Origin: Achromobacter animicus
GTDB taxonomy: Bacteria > Pseudomonadota > Gammaproteobacteria > Burkholderiales > Burkholderiaceae_B
Direction: 5' to 3'
DNA: 64,000 bases
Assembly: GCF_902859585.1 (NCBI RefSeq)
Contig: NZ_CADIJM010000003.1
Span: forward strand, 620,001-684,000
Shown piece after piece: positions 16,285 to 25,353 of the stretch (its first letter is position 1; each line of letters opens with the position of its first letter). Below the pieces are notes generated by a model. That model saw nothing but the letters and a program-made list of their open reading frames with translations. It did no database searches and was not told the DNA's origin. A program made the translations under genes and the position numbers.

Positions 16285-17802
16285 ATGTCTCACGCAGAAC
16301 CCATCACCCGCATCCACGACATCCTGGCGCTGCAGGCGCGCCGGCAGCCCGACGCCATCTGCCTGTACGAGGAAGGCGGCGGCACGGTGACCTATGCCCA
16401 GTTGTGGCAGCGGGTGCAGGACACAGCGCAATGGCTGCGCGGCCAGGGCGTGCAGCCCGGCCATCGCGTGATGATGGTGGGTGAGAACTGCACGGCGATG
16501 CTGGCGGCGCTGTTCGGGTGCGGCGTGGCAGGCGCTTGGCCGGTGGGCGTGAACGCGCGCCTGTCCGGCCGCGAGATCGACAACATCCGCCAGCACGCGC
16601 AGCCCGAGCTGGTGCTGTTCACGAGCGGCGTGTCGGCGGCGGCTGCCGCCCATGCCGCCGCGGCGGGCGCGGACGACGCGGACGCGGCCGTCTGGGGACC
16701 GGGCGTCGCTGCCGCGCGCGCGGCCGAGCCGACGCACGCCGAAACCGGCGAGCTGGCCGGCGAGGTCGCCACGGTGATCTACACGTCAGGCACCACTGGC
16801 GCGCCCAAGGGCGTGATGGTGCCGCATCGCGGGCTGATCCACTTTGCGCGGGTGTCGGCGGCGTCACGCCGGCTGACGCCGCACGATATCGGTTACGCGG
16901 CGCTGCCGATGTCGCACATCTTCGGCATCGCGACCGTGTTGATGGCCACGCTGCACGCAGGGGCCAGTCTGGTGCTGCGCAGCCGCTTCGATCCGGAAGA
17001 CGTGTTCAAGGCGCTGGCGCATCCCGGCGTCAGCATCCTGCAGGGCGTGCCGACGATGTTCAGCCGCCTGATGGCGGTGGCGCCGCCCCGCGCGGAACTG
17101 CGCGCGCCGGCCTTGCGCTACCTGTACACGGGCGGCGCGGCGCTGGATCCGACACAGAAGCGCGACGCCGAACGGTACTTCGGCGTGCCGATGCACCACG
17201 GCTACGGCATCACGGAATACGCGGGGTCCATGTTCATCACGGACATCGATTCGCCGCGGGACGATTGCTCGGCGGGGCATGCGGTGGACGGCGTGGAGCT
17301 GCGTATCGGCAGCCCGGACGCGGTCCCGGCGCCGGGCACGCGCGGCGACCTGCTGATCCGCGGTCCGGGCGTGATGCTGGGCTATTACCGCAATCCGGAA
17401 CAGACAGCGCAGGCACTGCTGCCGGGCGGCTGGCTCAACACGGGCGACATCGGCTTTGTCGACGCCAGCGGCGCGCTGTTCATCTCGGGGCGGTCGAAGG
17501 ACCTGATCATCCGGTCGGGCTTCAACGTGTACCCGATCGAGGTCGAGTCGGTGATCAACGCGTTTCCCGGTGTGCGGCTGTCGGCCGTGGTGGGACGCGA
17601 CACCGAAGATCACAACGAAGAGGTCATCGCTTTCGTCGAGCCGCTGCCGGGCGCGACGATCGACACGAATCTGCTGATGCTGCACCTGCGCGCCCAGCTT
17701 GCGCCGTACAAGCGGCCGGCGCGGATCATTCCCATCGAGACGATTCCCACCACCGTCAGCGGCAAGATCCTGAAGCAGCCGCTGAAAGAAAGGCTGGCGT
17801 AG
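16285..17802 (+). CDS. Acyl-CoA synthetase (AMP-forming, class I)
   Basis: This 505-residue ANL-superfamily ligase activates a carboxylic acid to its CoA thioester through an acyl-AMP. Motifs: ATVIYTSGTTGAPKGVMVPH (P-loop like), YTGGAALDP, HHGYGITEY, the hinge region GDIGFVDASGALFISGRSKD and the C-terminal catalytic Lys in TTVSGKILKQP. The start gives MSHAEPITRIHDI. It follows the thiolase by 17 bases, so it probably feeds the same pathway. Substrate not deducible. Confidence 0.9.
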   Translation: MSHAEPITRIHDILALQARRQPDAICLYEEGGGTVTYAQLWQRVQDTAQWLRGQGVQPGHRVMMVGENCTAMLAALFGCGVAGAWPVGVNARLSGREIDNIRQHAQPELVLFTSGVSAAAAAHAAAAGADDADAAVWGPGVAAARAAEPTHAETGELAGEVATVIYTSGTTGAPKGVMVPHRGLIHFARVSAASRRLTPHDIGYAALPMSHIFGIATVLMATLHAGASLVLRSRFDPEDVFKALAHPGVSILQGVPTMFSRLMAVAPPRAELRAPALRYLYTGGAALDPTQKRDAERYFGVPMHHGYGITEYAGSMFITDIDSPRDDCSAGHAVDGVELRIGSPDAVPAPGTRGDLLIRGPGVMLGYYRNPEQTAQALLPGGWLNTGDIGFVDASGALFISGRSKDLIIRSGFNVYPIEVESVINAFPGVRLSAVVGRDTEDHNEEVIAFVEPLPGATIDTNLLMLHLRAQLAPYKRPARIIPIETIPTTVSGKILKQPLKERLA

Positions 17803-17859
17803 GCGCGGACAGCTGTTCCGCTCTGACGACCGGCCACCTATGCACAAGGAGACAAGAGC

Positions 17860-18834
17860 GTGAACATCAAGACCCTGATCGCCGCGGCCTCGGCCGTGGC
17901 CGCGCTGGCTGGCGCGCAAACCGCGGCCGCGCAGACGTATCCCGACCGTCCCATCCGCCTGCTGGTGGGCTACGCGCCGGGCGGCCCGGTGGACACGACG
18001 GCGCGTGTCTTTGCGAAGTATCTCGGCGACAAGCTGGGACAGACCGTGGTGGTGGAGAACCGGGCGGGCGCGAGCGGCATGATCGCGTCGGACGCGACCG
18101 CCAAGGCGACGCCGGACGGCTACATGCTGGGCTTTGCCGCCAGCCCGACGCTGACGATGTCGCCGCTGGTCCAGCGCAGCACGCTGTTCGATCCGCGCAA
18201 GGATTTTTCGTTGATCGGGCTGGTGGTGGACTATGCCAACGTGCTGCTGATCGGGCCGCAGATTCCAGCGAAGAACGTGGGCGAGCTCGTTACCTATGCG
18301 CGGGAGCATCCGGAGGCGGTGTCGTTCGGGTCAGCGGGGATCGGGGCGTCGAATCATCTTTCGGCTGAATTGCTGAAGAAGCAGAGCCAGGCGTCGATGC
18401 TGCACGTGCCGTATCGGGGGAATTCACCGGCGATGATGGACGTGGTGAGCGGGAAGGTGACGTTCATGTTCGACATCACGAGCACGGCGATTCCGTTCGT
18501 GAAGAGCGGCAAGGCGCGGGCGCTGGCGGTGACGTCGAAGACGCGCAATCCGGAGCTGCCGGACGTGCCGACGATGATGGAGGCCGGCATGAAGGATTAC
18601 GAGGTGGTGGGCTGGTATGCGCTGGTGGGGCCGAAGAAGCTGCCTGATGCGGTGACGGCGCGGCTGACACAGGCGCTGTCGGAGGTGTCGAAGGATCCGG
18701 CTTTCCGCCAGGCGATGACGGAAAGCGGGTACACGATCAACGCGGGCGATTCGAAGGCGCTGCAGGCGCGGATCGACCGCGAGTACGCGTTGTGGTCGGA
18801 CGTGATCCAGACCGCGAAAATTCAGGCCAATTGA
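17860..18834 (+). CDS. Bug-family tripartite tricarboxylate transporter substrate-binding protein
   Basis: Periplasmic solute-binding protein of 324 residues. A GTG start follows an AAGGAGA site; a signal peptide ends around AAAQT (residues 22-27), followed by YPDRPIRLLVGYAPGGPVDTTAR, the conserved Bug ligand-binding segment. No cognate membrane subunits (TctA/TctB) are in the window, as is common for orphan Bug proteins in Bordetella and Achromobacter. It likely binds the acid processed by the neighbouring ligase and thiolase. Confidence 0.92.
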   Translation: MNIKTLIAAASAVAALAGAQTAAAQTYPDRPIRLLVGYAPGGPVDTTARVFAKYLGDKLGQTVVVENRAGASGMIASDATAKATPDGYMLGFAASPTLTMSPLVQRSTLFDPRKDFSLIGLVVDYANVLLIGPQIPAKNVGELVTYAREHPEAVSFGSAGIGASNHLSAELLKKQSQASMLHVPYRGNSPAMMDVVSGKVTFMFDITSTAIPFVKSGKARALAVTSKTRNPELPDVPTMMEAGMKDYEVVGWYALVGPKKLPDAVTARLTQALSEVSKDPAFRQAMTESGYTINAGDSKALQARIDREYALWSDVIQTAKIQAN

Positions 18835-18847
18835 TTTTCCCCGGAGC

Positions 18848-19822
18848 ATGACGATGAATTCCCCGTCCGCATTGCGAGACCAGATCCGCCTGCCTGTGAT
18901 TGGCGCCCCAATGTTTCTGGTGTCGGGGCCGCAACTGGTGGTCGCGCAGTGCGCGGCGGGGATCATCGGGACGTTTCCGTCGTTGAACGCGCGGCCGCAG
19001 GAGCAGTTGCACGAGTGGATCACGCGGATCGAAGATGGACTGGCGGCGCGGCGTCTCGCGGCGCCATCGCAGAAGGTGGCGCCGTATGGGGTGAACCTGA
19101 TCGTGCATCCGAGCAATCCGCGCTGGCAAGGCGACTTGGCGATTTGTGCGGAACGGCGGGTGCCGTTGCTGATTACTTCTCTGCACGCGCCGGAGGCTGT
19201 CGTGAAGGCGGCGCATGCCTATGGGGGGTTGGTCTATCACGATGTGACGAACGTGCGGCATGCGAAGCGGGCGCTGGATGCGGGGGTTGACGGGTTGATC
19301 CTGGTCGCCGCAGGGGCCGGCGGACATGCGGGGCAGATGAATCCGATTGCGCTGGTGAATGAGATACGGGCCTTTTATGACGGGCCGTTGGCGTTATCTG
19401 GATGCATCAGCCATGGGAAGGATATTTTGGCTGCGCAGGTGCTTGGATGCGATTTTGCTTATATGGGGACTCGGTTTATTGCTACCCGGGAGTCGCTGGC
19501 GGGGGATGCTTATCGGGAGATGGTGCTGGCTGCGCAGGCGGGGGATGTGACTTATACGGCTTACTTTTCCGGGGTGCCGGCGAATTATTTGTCGGCCAGT
19601 ATTTTGGCTGCGGGGTTGGATCCGGTTGTGTTGGGCAGCAATGGGGTGACGCCGCCTCCGAATATGGATAAGAGTTCTCGGCCTAAGGCTTGGAAGGATG
19701 TTTGGAGTGCTGGGCAGGGGGTGGGGGCTGTGCAGGAGGTATTGGCTGTTGCAGAGCTGGTGGCGCAGTTGGAGGGGGAGTATTGGGATGCTTTCAAGGG
19801 GGTTTCCCGACGCTCGGCTTAG
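18848..19822 (+). CDS. Nitronate monooxygenase-like flavoprotein (NMO/2-nitropropane dioxygenase family)
   Basis: FMN-dependent TIM-barrel protein of 324 residues. The N-terminal LPVIGAPMFLVSGPQLVVAQ, the phosphate-binding AAGAGGHAGQMNPIAL and GCISHGKDILAAQVLGCDFAYMGTRFIAT mark the family, which also contains enoyl-reductase-like members. It probably uses O2 or acts on an unsaturated acyl-CoA; the substrate is unknown. Base usage changes inside the gene: from about 19140 codons become G/T-rich although the protein stays conserved-looking. Confidence 0.88.
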   Translation: MTMNSPSALRDQIRLPVIGAPMFLVSGPQLVVAQCAAGIIGTFPSLNARPQEQLHEWITRIEDGLAARRLAAPSQKVAPYGVNLIVHPSNPRWQGDLAICAERRVPLLITSLHAPEAVVKAAHAYGGLVYHDVTNVRHAKRALDAGVDGLILVAAGAGGHAGQMNPIALVNEIRAFYDGPLALSGCISHGKDILAAQVLGCDFAYMGTRFIATRESLAGDAYREMVLAAQAGDVTYTAYFSGVPANYLSASILAAGLDPVVLGSNGVTPPPNMDKSSRPKAWKDVWSAGQGVGAVQEVLAVAELVAQLEGEYWDAFKGVSRRSA

Positions 19823-20383
19823 CCGCTAGCGGGGATGGTTCTTTTGGCGCCCGGCACGTCGTCGGCCTGGGGCGCGCGGGGCTACGATTGCGGTCCGGAG
19901 CCTTCGCTCCGGACTGCCCCGTCGTCATCGTCGTTGTCGCCTTCGGCGACTGCCTTCCGATTCCCTCGGGCGCATCTACACGCCCCGCGCGCCCCAGGCC
20001 GACGCCGCACCGGGCTCGGGTGGTTTCAGCTTGGCGGGCGCTGGGGCGGGTTGAGTTCTTGAGGTTCTTGGCTGCGCTTGCGCGGGGTTGGAGCGTCTTG
20101 CGGGGCCCGCGGCCGGTTGGCCGCGCGGGCGGCCTCCGGACGCTTACGCGGTGTCTTGCGTCAGGGGATGACGCTTCGCGCTTGCCGAGGGCATTTCGCA
20201 CTCTGGCGCCTGACGCCCTTGGGGCAGATTTCTGACGCCCTTGAGGTACATCCGCCGCATGACGGCAATCTTCGCAGGGTGTCCAGACACCTTCTCCGAT
20301 GTGACGGCAACACCGGTAAACTGCGCGGTCATGCGGCGCCGGTCGGCGGCCGGACTTGTACATCCTCTGGAGAGCTTCACACC
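19823..20383. other. GC-rich intergenic region with hairpins; no gene supported
   Basis: This 561-base gap contains two clear hairpins: gtccggagc/gctccggac around 19893-19916 and gtcgcc-ttc-ggcgac around 19938-19952. Long frames are open on both strands at once, which is expected from GC-rich non-coding DNA, and neither resembles a known family. It may be a dispersed intergenic repeat. The promoter of the downstream LprI-like gene must lie at the right end. Confidence 0.5.
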
Positions 20384-21055
20384 ATGATTCGACATCTGGT
20401 CCTTTCGGCTTCGCTGGCGATGGCTGGCAGTGTTGTGGCCGCGCCCTCGTTCAATTGCGCCAAGGCTTCCACGCCGGTTGAGAAGTCTCTTTGCGGCAAT
20501 TCGCGGTTGGGGGATCAGGACGCTGCCATTGCACAGCAATACAAAGCCGTGCGCGATCAACTGGATGCCGAGGCGGCCAAGGCGTTGGTTGCCGATCAGA
20601 AGTACTTTCTGGGCGTGCGCGACAGAGCGTATGCAGAGCCCTACGTGCAGAGCACGCCTTTCCAGGCGCTTACCGACACCATGCGATATCGCTTGGAGTT
20701 TCTGAAGGCGATCAATCCTAAGCCGGCTGATGGATTTGTCGGCAAGTGGAGGAACATCGAAGGCGAGATCGAGGTGACGCAGAATTCGCGTGGCGAGTTT
20801 CTGGTGGCGGCGAATTCGGCGCGGCCGTATAGCGGGAACTGGGTTTGCGATTTGAGCGGCCGGGGCATTGTGTCGGGCGACACGCTGACGGTGATCTATC
20901 AGGATGGACCGCCCTGGTCGCTGACGCTCAAGCGCCGCGGTGCAGTGCTGGTGACGGTTGAGACGCCGCCTGCCGGAGTGAAGAATGAGGGCTTTGGGCC
21001 GCCGTTTTGCGGCATGAACGGCAGTTTGTCTGGCAACTGGTTCGCGGTGCGCTGA
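20384..21055 (+). CDS. LprI-like (DUF1311) secreted protein
   Basis: A 223-residue exported protein: signal peptide MIRHLVLSASLAMAGSVVAA, then FNCAKASTPVEKSLCGNSRLGDQD, the two-cysteine LprI/DUF1311 domain, followed by a 110-residue C-terminal domain with a further cysteine pair that I do not recognise. LprI proteins in mycobacteria inhibit lysozyme; that role is not proven here. It stands alone between a repeat-rich gap and a convergent Bug gene. Confidence 0.75.
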   Translation: MIRHLVLSASLAMAGSVVAAPSFNCAKASTPVEKSLCGNSRLGDQDAAIAQQYKAVRDQLDAEAAKALVADQKYFLGVRDRAYAEPYVQSTPFQALTDTMRYRLEFLKAINPKPADGFVGKWRNIEGEIEVTQNSRGEFLVAANSARPYSGNWVCDLSGRGIVSGDTLTVIYQDGPPWSLTLKRRGAVLVTVETPPAGVKNEGFGPPFCGMNGSLSGNWFAVR

Positions 21056-21177
21056 TCACCACCGCGGTTGCGCGAGTGACCTGATGCGCAATCGCGCGCT
21101 GCGTCAGGTCACTCCTCGGTTGATGTCGGCAATGCTGACCAGCCCAATTCACGCTGATCTTCACGATTCCGACTGGA

Positions 21178-22161
21178 TTACTCCAGCTTGATGTTCGCGG
21201 TCTTGATCAGGTCGCGCCACTTTGCGATTTCGTCGCGCACGAACTTTCCAAATTCCTCGGGTGATCCCGGCTTGGGTTCCGCGCCGGCGGCGATCATTGC
21301 CTTTGCGGTGCTGTCGTTCGACAGGACCTTCACCATGTCCGCGTTGATGCGCTTGACGATGTCGGGCGGGGTGCCTTTGGGCGCCATGACGCCGCTCCAC
21401 GAGTAGGCTTCGTAGCCGGGCAGGCCCGATTCGGCGATGGTGGGGATGTCGGGGACCATGCTGGATCGTGTGGGGTTGCCGACGCCCAGCGCGCGGATCT
21501 TGCCGCCTTTGAGGTGGGGGACGGCGGAGGGGCCGTCGGCGAACATGACTTGCACCTGGCCGCCGAGCAGATCTTGCATGGCGGGTGCGCTGCCGCGGTA
21601 TGGGACGTGCTGGATGCGCACGCCGGCCATGGCGTTGAAGAGTTCGCCGGCCAGGTGCGTGCCGCCGCCGGTGCCGGAGGAACTGAAGGACAGTTTGCCG
21701 GGGTTCTGTTTGGCGTAGGCGATGAGTTCGCTGACGGTGTTGACGGGCAGCGCTGCGTTGACGACGAGGACGATGGGGAATACCGCGGCCATGCCTACTG
21801 GCACGAAGTCGGTGGTAATGTCGTAGCTGAGGTTGTTGCGCAGGCTGGGAAGGACTGCGTGGTGGATGGAGGCGAAGAAGAAGTTGTAGCCGTCGGGCTC
21901 TGCTTTCGCGGCGAACTGGGCGCCGACGATGCCGCCGGCGCCAGACTTGTTGTCGACGACGGTGGGCACGGACCAGAGTTGGCCAAGGGGCTGCGTGGTG
22001 AAGCGTGCGGTGGTGTCGACGGGGCCGCCGGCGGGAAAGGGAACGATGAAGGTGACGGCGTGGCCCGGCCAGGTGGCGGCGCGGGCCCAGGATGGAAGCA
22101 TGGCGGCGGCGCAGGCTGCGCCCAGCCCCGCGAGGACGCGGCGGCGGTCTTGATGAATCAC
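21178..22161 (-). CDS. Bug-family substrate-binding protein with Tat-type leader
   Basis: A 327-residue periplasmic binding protein. The GTG at 22161 is preferred because CAGGAGA lies 7 bases upstream and the product has normal length; an ATG at 22200 would add 13 residues. The leader QDRRRVLAGLGAACAAAMLPSWARA has a twin-arginine start and a signal cleavage site, then WPGHAVTFIVPFPAGGPVDTTAR, the Bug ligand segment. It lies next to a LysR gene and a CoA-transferase cluster. Confidence 0.9.
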   Translation of the reverse strand: MIHQDRRRVLAGLGAACAAAMLPSWARAATWPGHAVTFIVPFPAGGPVDTTARFTTQPLGQLWSVPTVVDNKSGAGGIVGAQFAAKAEPDGYNFFFASIHHAVLPSLRNNLSYDITTDFVPVGMAAVFPIVLVVNAALPVNTVSELIAYAKQNPGKLSFSSSGTGGGTHLAGELFNAMAGVRIQHVPYRGSAPAMQDLLGGQVQVMFADGPSAVPHLKGGKIRALGVGNPTRSSMVPDIPTIAESGLPGYEAYSWSGVMAPKGTPPDIVKRINADMVKVLSNDSTAKAMIAAGAEPKPGSPEEFGKFVRDEIAKWRDLIKTANIKLE

Positions 22162-22516
22162 GGCAGTCTCCTGAGTTTTGTTCTGGTCACGGCTGGACAT
22201 CGCGTGCTGCCGCCCGCCGCTGTTTTTTATTATTTGCCGAATGCGGATCGACGCCGCTACGTATTTGCAAAAGCCCCTCTTTCGCGCTGCCGGAAAGACG
22301 GACTGCACGCCCGGCGATCTCGCGGTGCGGCCGGGCTACGGCACACGGGCTAGGACATTCTGATCAGGGCAAACCCCGACCGGTGCATTCAGGTGACCGA
22401 CTGCGGGCGTTTCAGCGTCGCAAGCGCACGACGACGACGCGGGCTGCCATGGGTGGCGGGCGCCTTATCTGTTGCAGGCGCGATTGGCTGCAGGCGTCCC
22501 GTCTGTTGCGGCCCCC
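22162..22516. other. Intergenic region upstream of the Bug gene; no gene seen
   Basis: The 355 bases between the Bug gene start and the LysR gene stop, both on the minus strand, should contain the Bug promoter. No family-like frame, hairpin-plus-U terminator or clear operator was found. Confidence 0.4.
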
Positions 22517-23416
22517 TTACTGCCCGCGTGCGGCGCGTTGCACGTGACCGATGAAGCACTCGGCGAAGCTGGGCAGGTCGCGGCCGCGCTGGCGGCACAG
22601 CAGGCGATCGCGCAGCGCCCAGGGGTCATCCAGTTTCAACACGTGCAGGAAATCTGGGCGGCTGTAGCGCGCCGCGCACGCGCGCGGCACGACGGCGATG
22701 CCTGCGCCGGCCTCGACCATGCGGCACACGGCTTCGAAGCTGCCTACGTGGACGCGTTGGCAGATGCGCTTGCCCAGGCCGCTGGCGATGTCTTCGAGGA
22801 AGGTCTGGATCGCGCTGTCCGGGTGGATGCCGACGAACTGGTAGGCGTCCACAAGGTCGGCGAAATGCGCGGTCTTCTGTGCGGCCAGCGGATGGTCCAG
22901 CGATGTGACTACGGTGAGTTCGTCGCGGAACAGCGGCGTGACGTCCAGGCCTTCGACGTCGATGTTGCCGGCGACGAGGCCCAGGTCGCCGGCGCCCGCG
23001 CGGATCGCGATGACGATGTCGCCGGAGATTTTTTCCTCGAGCTCGACGTCGACGTCGGGGTTCTCCGCAAGGAACGTGGACAGCGCATCGGCCAGGAAGG
23101 AGTTCGTGGCGGTGGTGTTGGCCAGCAGGCGCAGGCGGCCTTTCAGGCCGCTGGCGTAGGGCTGCAGATCGGCGTTCAGGCATTCAAGCTGGCGGAAGAC
23201 GGCATTGGCGTGCTTGAGCAGCACTTCGCCGGCGGGCGTGAGCGCGACGCCGGTGGCCATGCGCACCAGCAGACGGGCCTTGAATGCCTCTTCCATGTGC
23301 TTGACCCGCGCGCTTGCCGCGGGCAAGGACAGGAAAGTGCGTTCCGCAGCACGGGTCAGATTGAGTGTTTCGCCCACGTTCAAGAACAAACGCAGGTCCG
23401 TCAGATCATGTCTCAT
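22517..23416 (-). CDS. LysR-family transcriptional regulator
   Basis: A 299-residue regulator with the helix-turn-helix DLTDLRLFLNVGETLNLTRAAERTFLS and the effector domain starting KGRLRLLANTTATNSF. It resembles the other LysR protein in this window (the LANTTA segment after the linker). Divergent from the SDR-MaoC-CoA-transferase operon, which it probably controls, and upstream of the Bug gene on its own strand. Confidence 0.9.
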   Translation of the reverse strand: MRHDLTDLRLFLNVGETLNLTRAAERTFLSLPAASARVKHMEEAFKARLLVRMATGVALTPAGEVLLKHANAVFRQLECLNADLQPYASGLKGRLRLLANTTATNSFLADALSTFLAENPDVDVELEEKISGDIVIAIRAGAGDLGLVAGNIDVEGLDVTPLFRDELTVVTSLDHPLAAQKTAHFADLVDAYQFVGIHPDSAIQTFLEDIASGLGKRICQRVHVGSFEAVCRMVEAGAGIAVVPRACAARYSRPDFLHVLKLDDPWALRDRLLCRQRGRDLPSFAECFIGHVQRAARGQ

Positions 23417-23568
23417 GTTCCACCACGCAGAAGGGGGGCATTTCTAATTTTGAATTCTTCGAATGCCGGGTCGAATCTACCATGAGGCCATGCCCATGAA
23501 CCAGACGGGTTGATGCGGAACTGTTTTCCACAGACGGCGTGCGCGCCGCAGCACAGGAGTCAGAAGCA
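23417..23568. promoter_or_regulatory. Divergent lysR/SDR control region
   Basis: This 152-base gap between divergent lysR and SDR genes has an AT-rich segment at 23440-23466 containing ttgaattcttcgaat, a near-palindromic sequence suited to LysR binding in otherwise GC-rich DNA. Assignment is by position and base composition only. Confidence 0.5.
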
Positions 23569-24483
23569 ATGAGCGGCTTGGTATCCGGAAAGGTGGTGAT
23601 CGTGACGGGCGCGGGCGGCGGCATCGGCCGCAGCGTGGCGCTGGCAATGGCCGAGGCGGGCGCGAAGGTCGTGGTGAACGACATCGGCGTGTCGCTCACG
23701 GGCGAAGGCGGCGCGGACGGCCCCGCGCAGGCGGTCGTGAAGGAAATCGTCGAAGCGGGCGGCCAAGCCGTCGCAAACACGGACAGCGTGGCCGCGTACG
23801 ACAGCGCCAGCCGCGTCGTGCAGACGGCGATCGATGCATTCGGCCGGGTGGACGCCGTGATCAACAACGCGGGCAACCTGCGCGACCGGGTTTTCCACAA
23901 GATGAGCGAAGCCGAATGGCGGCAGGTGATCGACGTGCACCTGAACGGCTCGTTCTACATGAGCCGCGCGGCGGCGCCCTACTTTCGTGAACAGGAATCG
24001 GGCGCCTTCGTGCACATGACGTCCACCTCGGGGCTGATCGGCAATTTCGGCCAGGCCAACTATGCGGCCGCCAAACTGGGCATCGTCGCGTTGTCCAAGT
24101 CGATTGCGCTGGACATGGCGCGCTACAACGTGCGGTCCAACTGCATCGCGCCGTTTGCCTGGAGCCGCATGACGAGCTCCATTCCGGCGGAGACCGACGA
24201 AGAAAAGGCGCGCGTCGAGAAGCTGAAGAAGATGGAGGCCGGCAAGGTGGCGCCGATGGCCGTGTTTCTGGCCAGCGACGCGGCCAGCGAGATCACGGCG
24301 CAGATCTTTGCCGTGCGCGCGAACGAGATCATGCTGATGAGCCAGCCCCGCCCGCTGCGCACGGTGCATCACAGCGAAGGCTGGACGCCGGAGCGCATCG
24401 CCGAGATCGCCGCGCCCGCGATGCGCAAGCACTTCTACGCGTTGGAGCGTTCGCCCGACGTGATCGATTGGGATCCCATCTGA
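23569..24483 (+). CDS. Short-chain dehydrogenase (3-hydroxyacyl-CoA dehydrogenase-like)
   Basis: SDR of 304 residues with NAD-binding TGAGGGIGRSVALAMAEAGA, NNAGNLRDRVF and active-site Ser-Tyr-Lys in STSGLIGNFGQANYAAAKLG. The extended C-terminus and the NDIGVSLTGEG segment resemble the dehydrogenase unit of multifunctional beta-oxidation protein (HSD17B4). The next gene encodes a matching MaoC hydratase, so together they would hydrate and oxidise an enoyl-CoA. Start MSGLVSGKVV at 23569. Confidence 0.88.
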   Translation: MSGLVSGKVVIVTGAGGGIGRSVALAMAEAGAKVVVNDIGVSLTGEGGADGPAQAVVKEIVEAGGQAVANTDSVAAYDSASRVVQTAIDAFGRVDAVINNAGNLRDRVFHKMSEAEWRQVIDVHLNGSFYMSRAAAPYFREQESGAFVHMTSTSGLIGNFGQANYAAAKLGIVALSKSIALDMARYNVRSNCIAPFAWSRMTSSIPAETDEEKARVEKLKKMEAGKVAPMAVFLASDAASEITAQIFAVRANEIMLMSQPRPLRTVHHSEGWTPERIAEIAAPAMRKHFYALERSPDVIDWDPI

Positions 24484-24492
24484 GGCCGCCAC

Positions 24493-25353
24493 ATGCCGTT
24501 GGACTATGCAACCGTGAAGGACTGGCGCTTTGACGATGTGCGTCAGCGTTATGAACAGAAGGACACGATGCTGTATGCGCTGGGCATCGGTCTGGGACAG
24601 GATCCGGAAGATGCGGGACAACTGCGCTACGTATACGAAAAGGACCTGCGCGCGTTCCCGACGATGAGCGTGATCCTCGGCTACCCGGGGTTCTGGGTGA
24701 GCGACCCGCGCTCGACGGTGGACTGGGTGAAAGTGGTGCATGGCGAGCAGCGGCTGACGTTGCACGCGCCGCTGCCGGTGTCGGGCGTCGTCACCGGCAA
24801 AACGCGCAACACGCACGTGATCGACAAGGGTGCGGACAAAGGCGCCATCATCGTCAGCGAACGCACGCTGCACGACGAAGACGGGCAATGCCTGGCCACG
24901 CTGCGCTCCAGCACGTTCTGCCGCGGGGATGGCGGATTCGGCGACGGCGATGCCAGCCCCGAAGCCCTGCCCGCCGCGCCCGATGGCGACCCGGAATTGC
25001 GCTGCGAGCTGCGCATTCCGTCCAGCGCGGCGCTGCTGTATCGCCTGAATGCCGATCGCAATCCGCTGCACGCAGACCCGGAGGTTGCGCGCCAGGCGGG
25101 TTATCCCCGGCCCATCCTGCACGGCTTGTGCTCGTACGGCGTGGCCGCGCACGCCATCGTCAAGACGTTCTGCGATTACGACGCGGCACGGCTCACCAGC
25201 CTGAATACGCGGTTCTCAGCGCCCGTCTATCCGGGAGAGACGCTGCAGTGCGACATGTGGCGTATGCCGGATGGCCAGATCCGCTTCATTGCCCGCGCGA
25301 AAGAGCGCGGCATCGTGGTCATGAGCCACGGCACCGCGACGGTGCAATCATGA
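24493..25353 (+). CDS. MaoC-family enoyl-CoA hydratase 2
   Basis: A 286-residue double hot-dog hydratase. The C-terminal half has LNADRNPLHADPEVARQAGYPRPILHG, matching the hydratase-2 motif D-x-N-P-L-H with catalytic Asp and His. The N-terminal half (YALGIGLGQDPEDAGQLRYVYE) resembles peroxisomal hydratase 2. It follows the SDR by 9 bases and overlaps the CoA-transferase start, forming one operon. Confidence 0.9.
   Translation: MPLDYATVKDWRFDDVRQRYEQKDTMLYALGIGLGQDPEDAGQLRYVYEKDLRAFPTMSVILGYPGFWVSDPRSTVDWVKVVHGEQRLTLHAPLPVSGVVTGKTRNTHVIDKGADKGAIIVSERTLHDEDGQCLATLRSSTFCRGDGGFGDGDASPEALPAAPDGDPELRCELRIPSSAALLYRLNADRNPLHADPEVARQAGYPRPILHGLCSYGVAAHAIVKTFCDYDAARLTSLNTRFSAPVYPGETLQCDMWRMPDGQIRFIARAKERGIVVMSHGTATVQS

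Noticed and set aside
19690-20363. Open frames of 180-190 codons on both strands after the NMO gene
   Set aside because: They overlap each other, have no recognisable domains, no ribosome site, and composition typical of non-coding GC-rich repeats.
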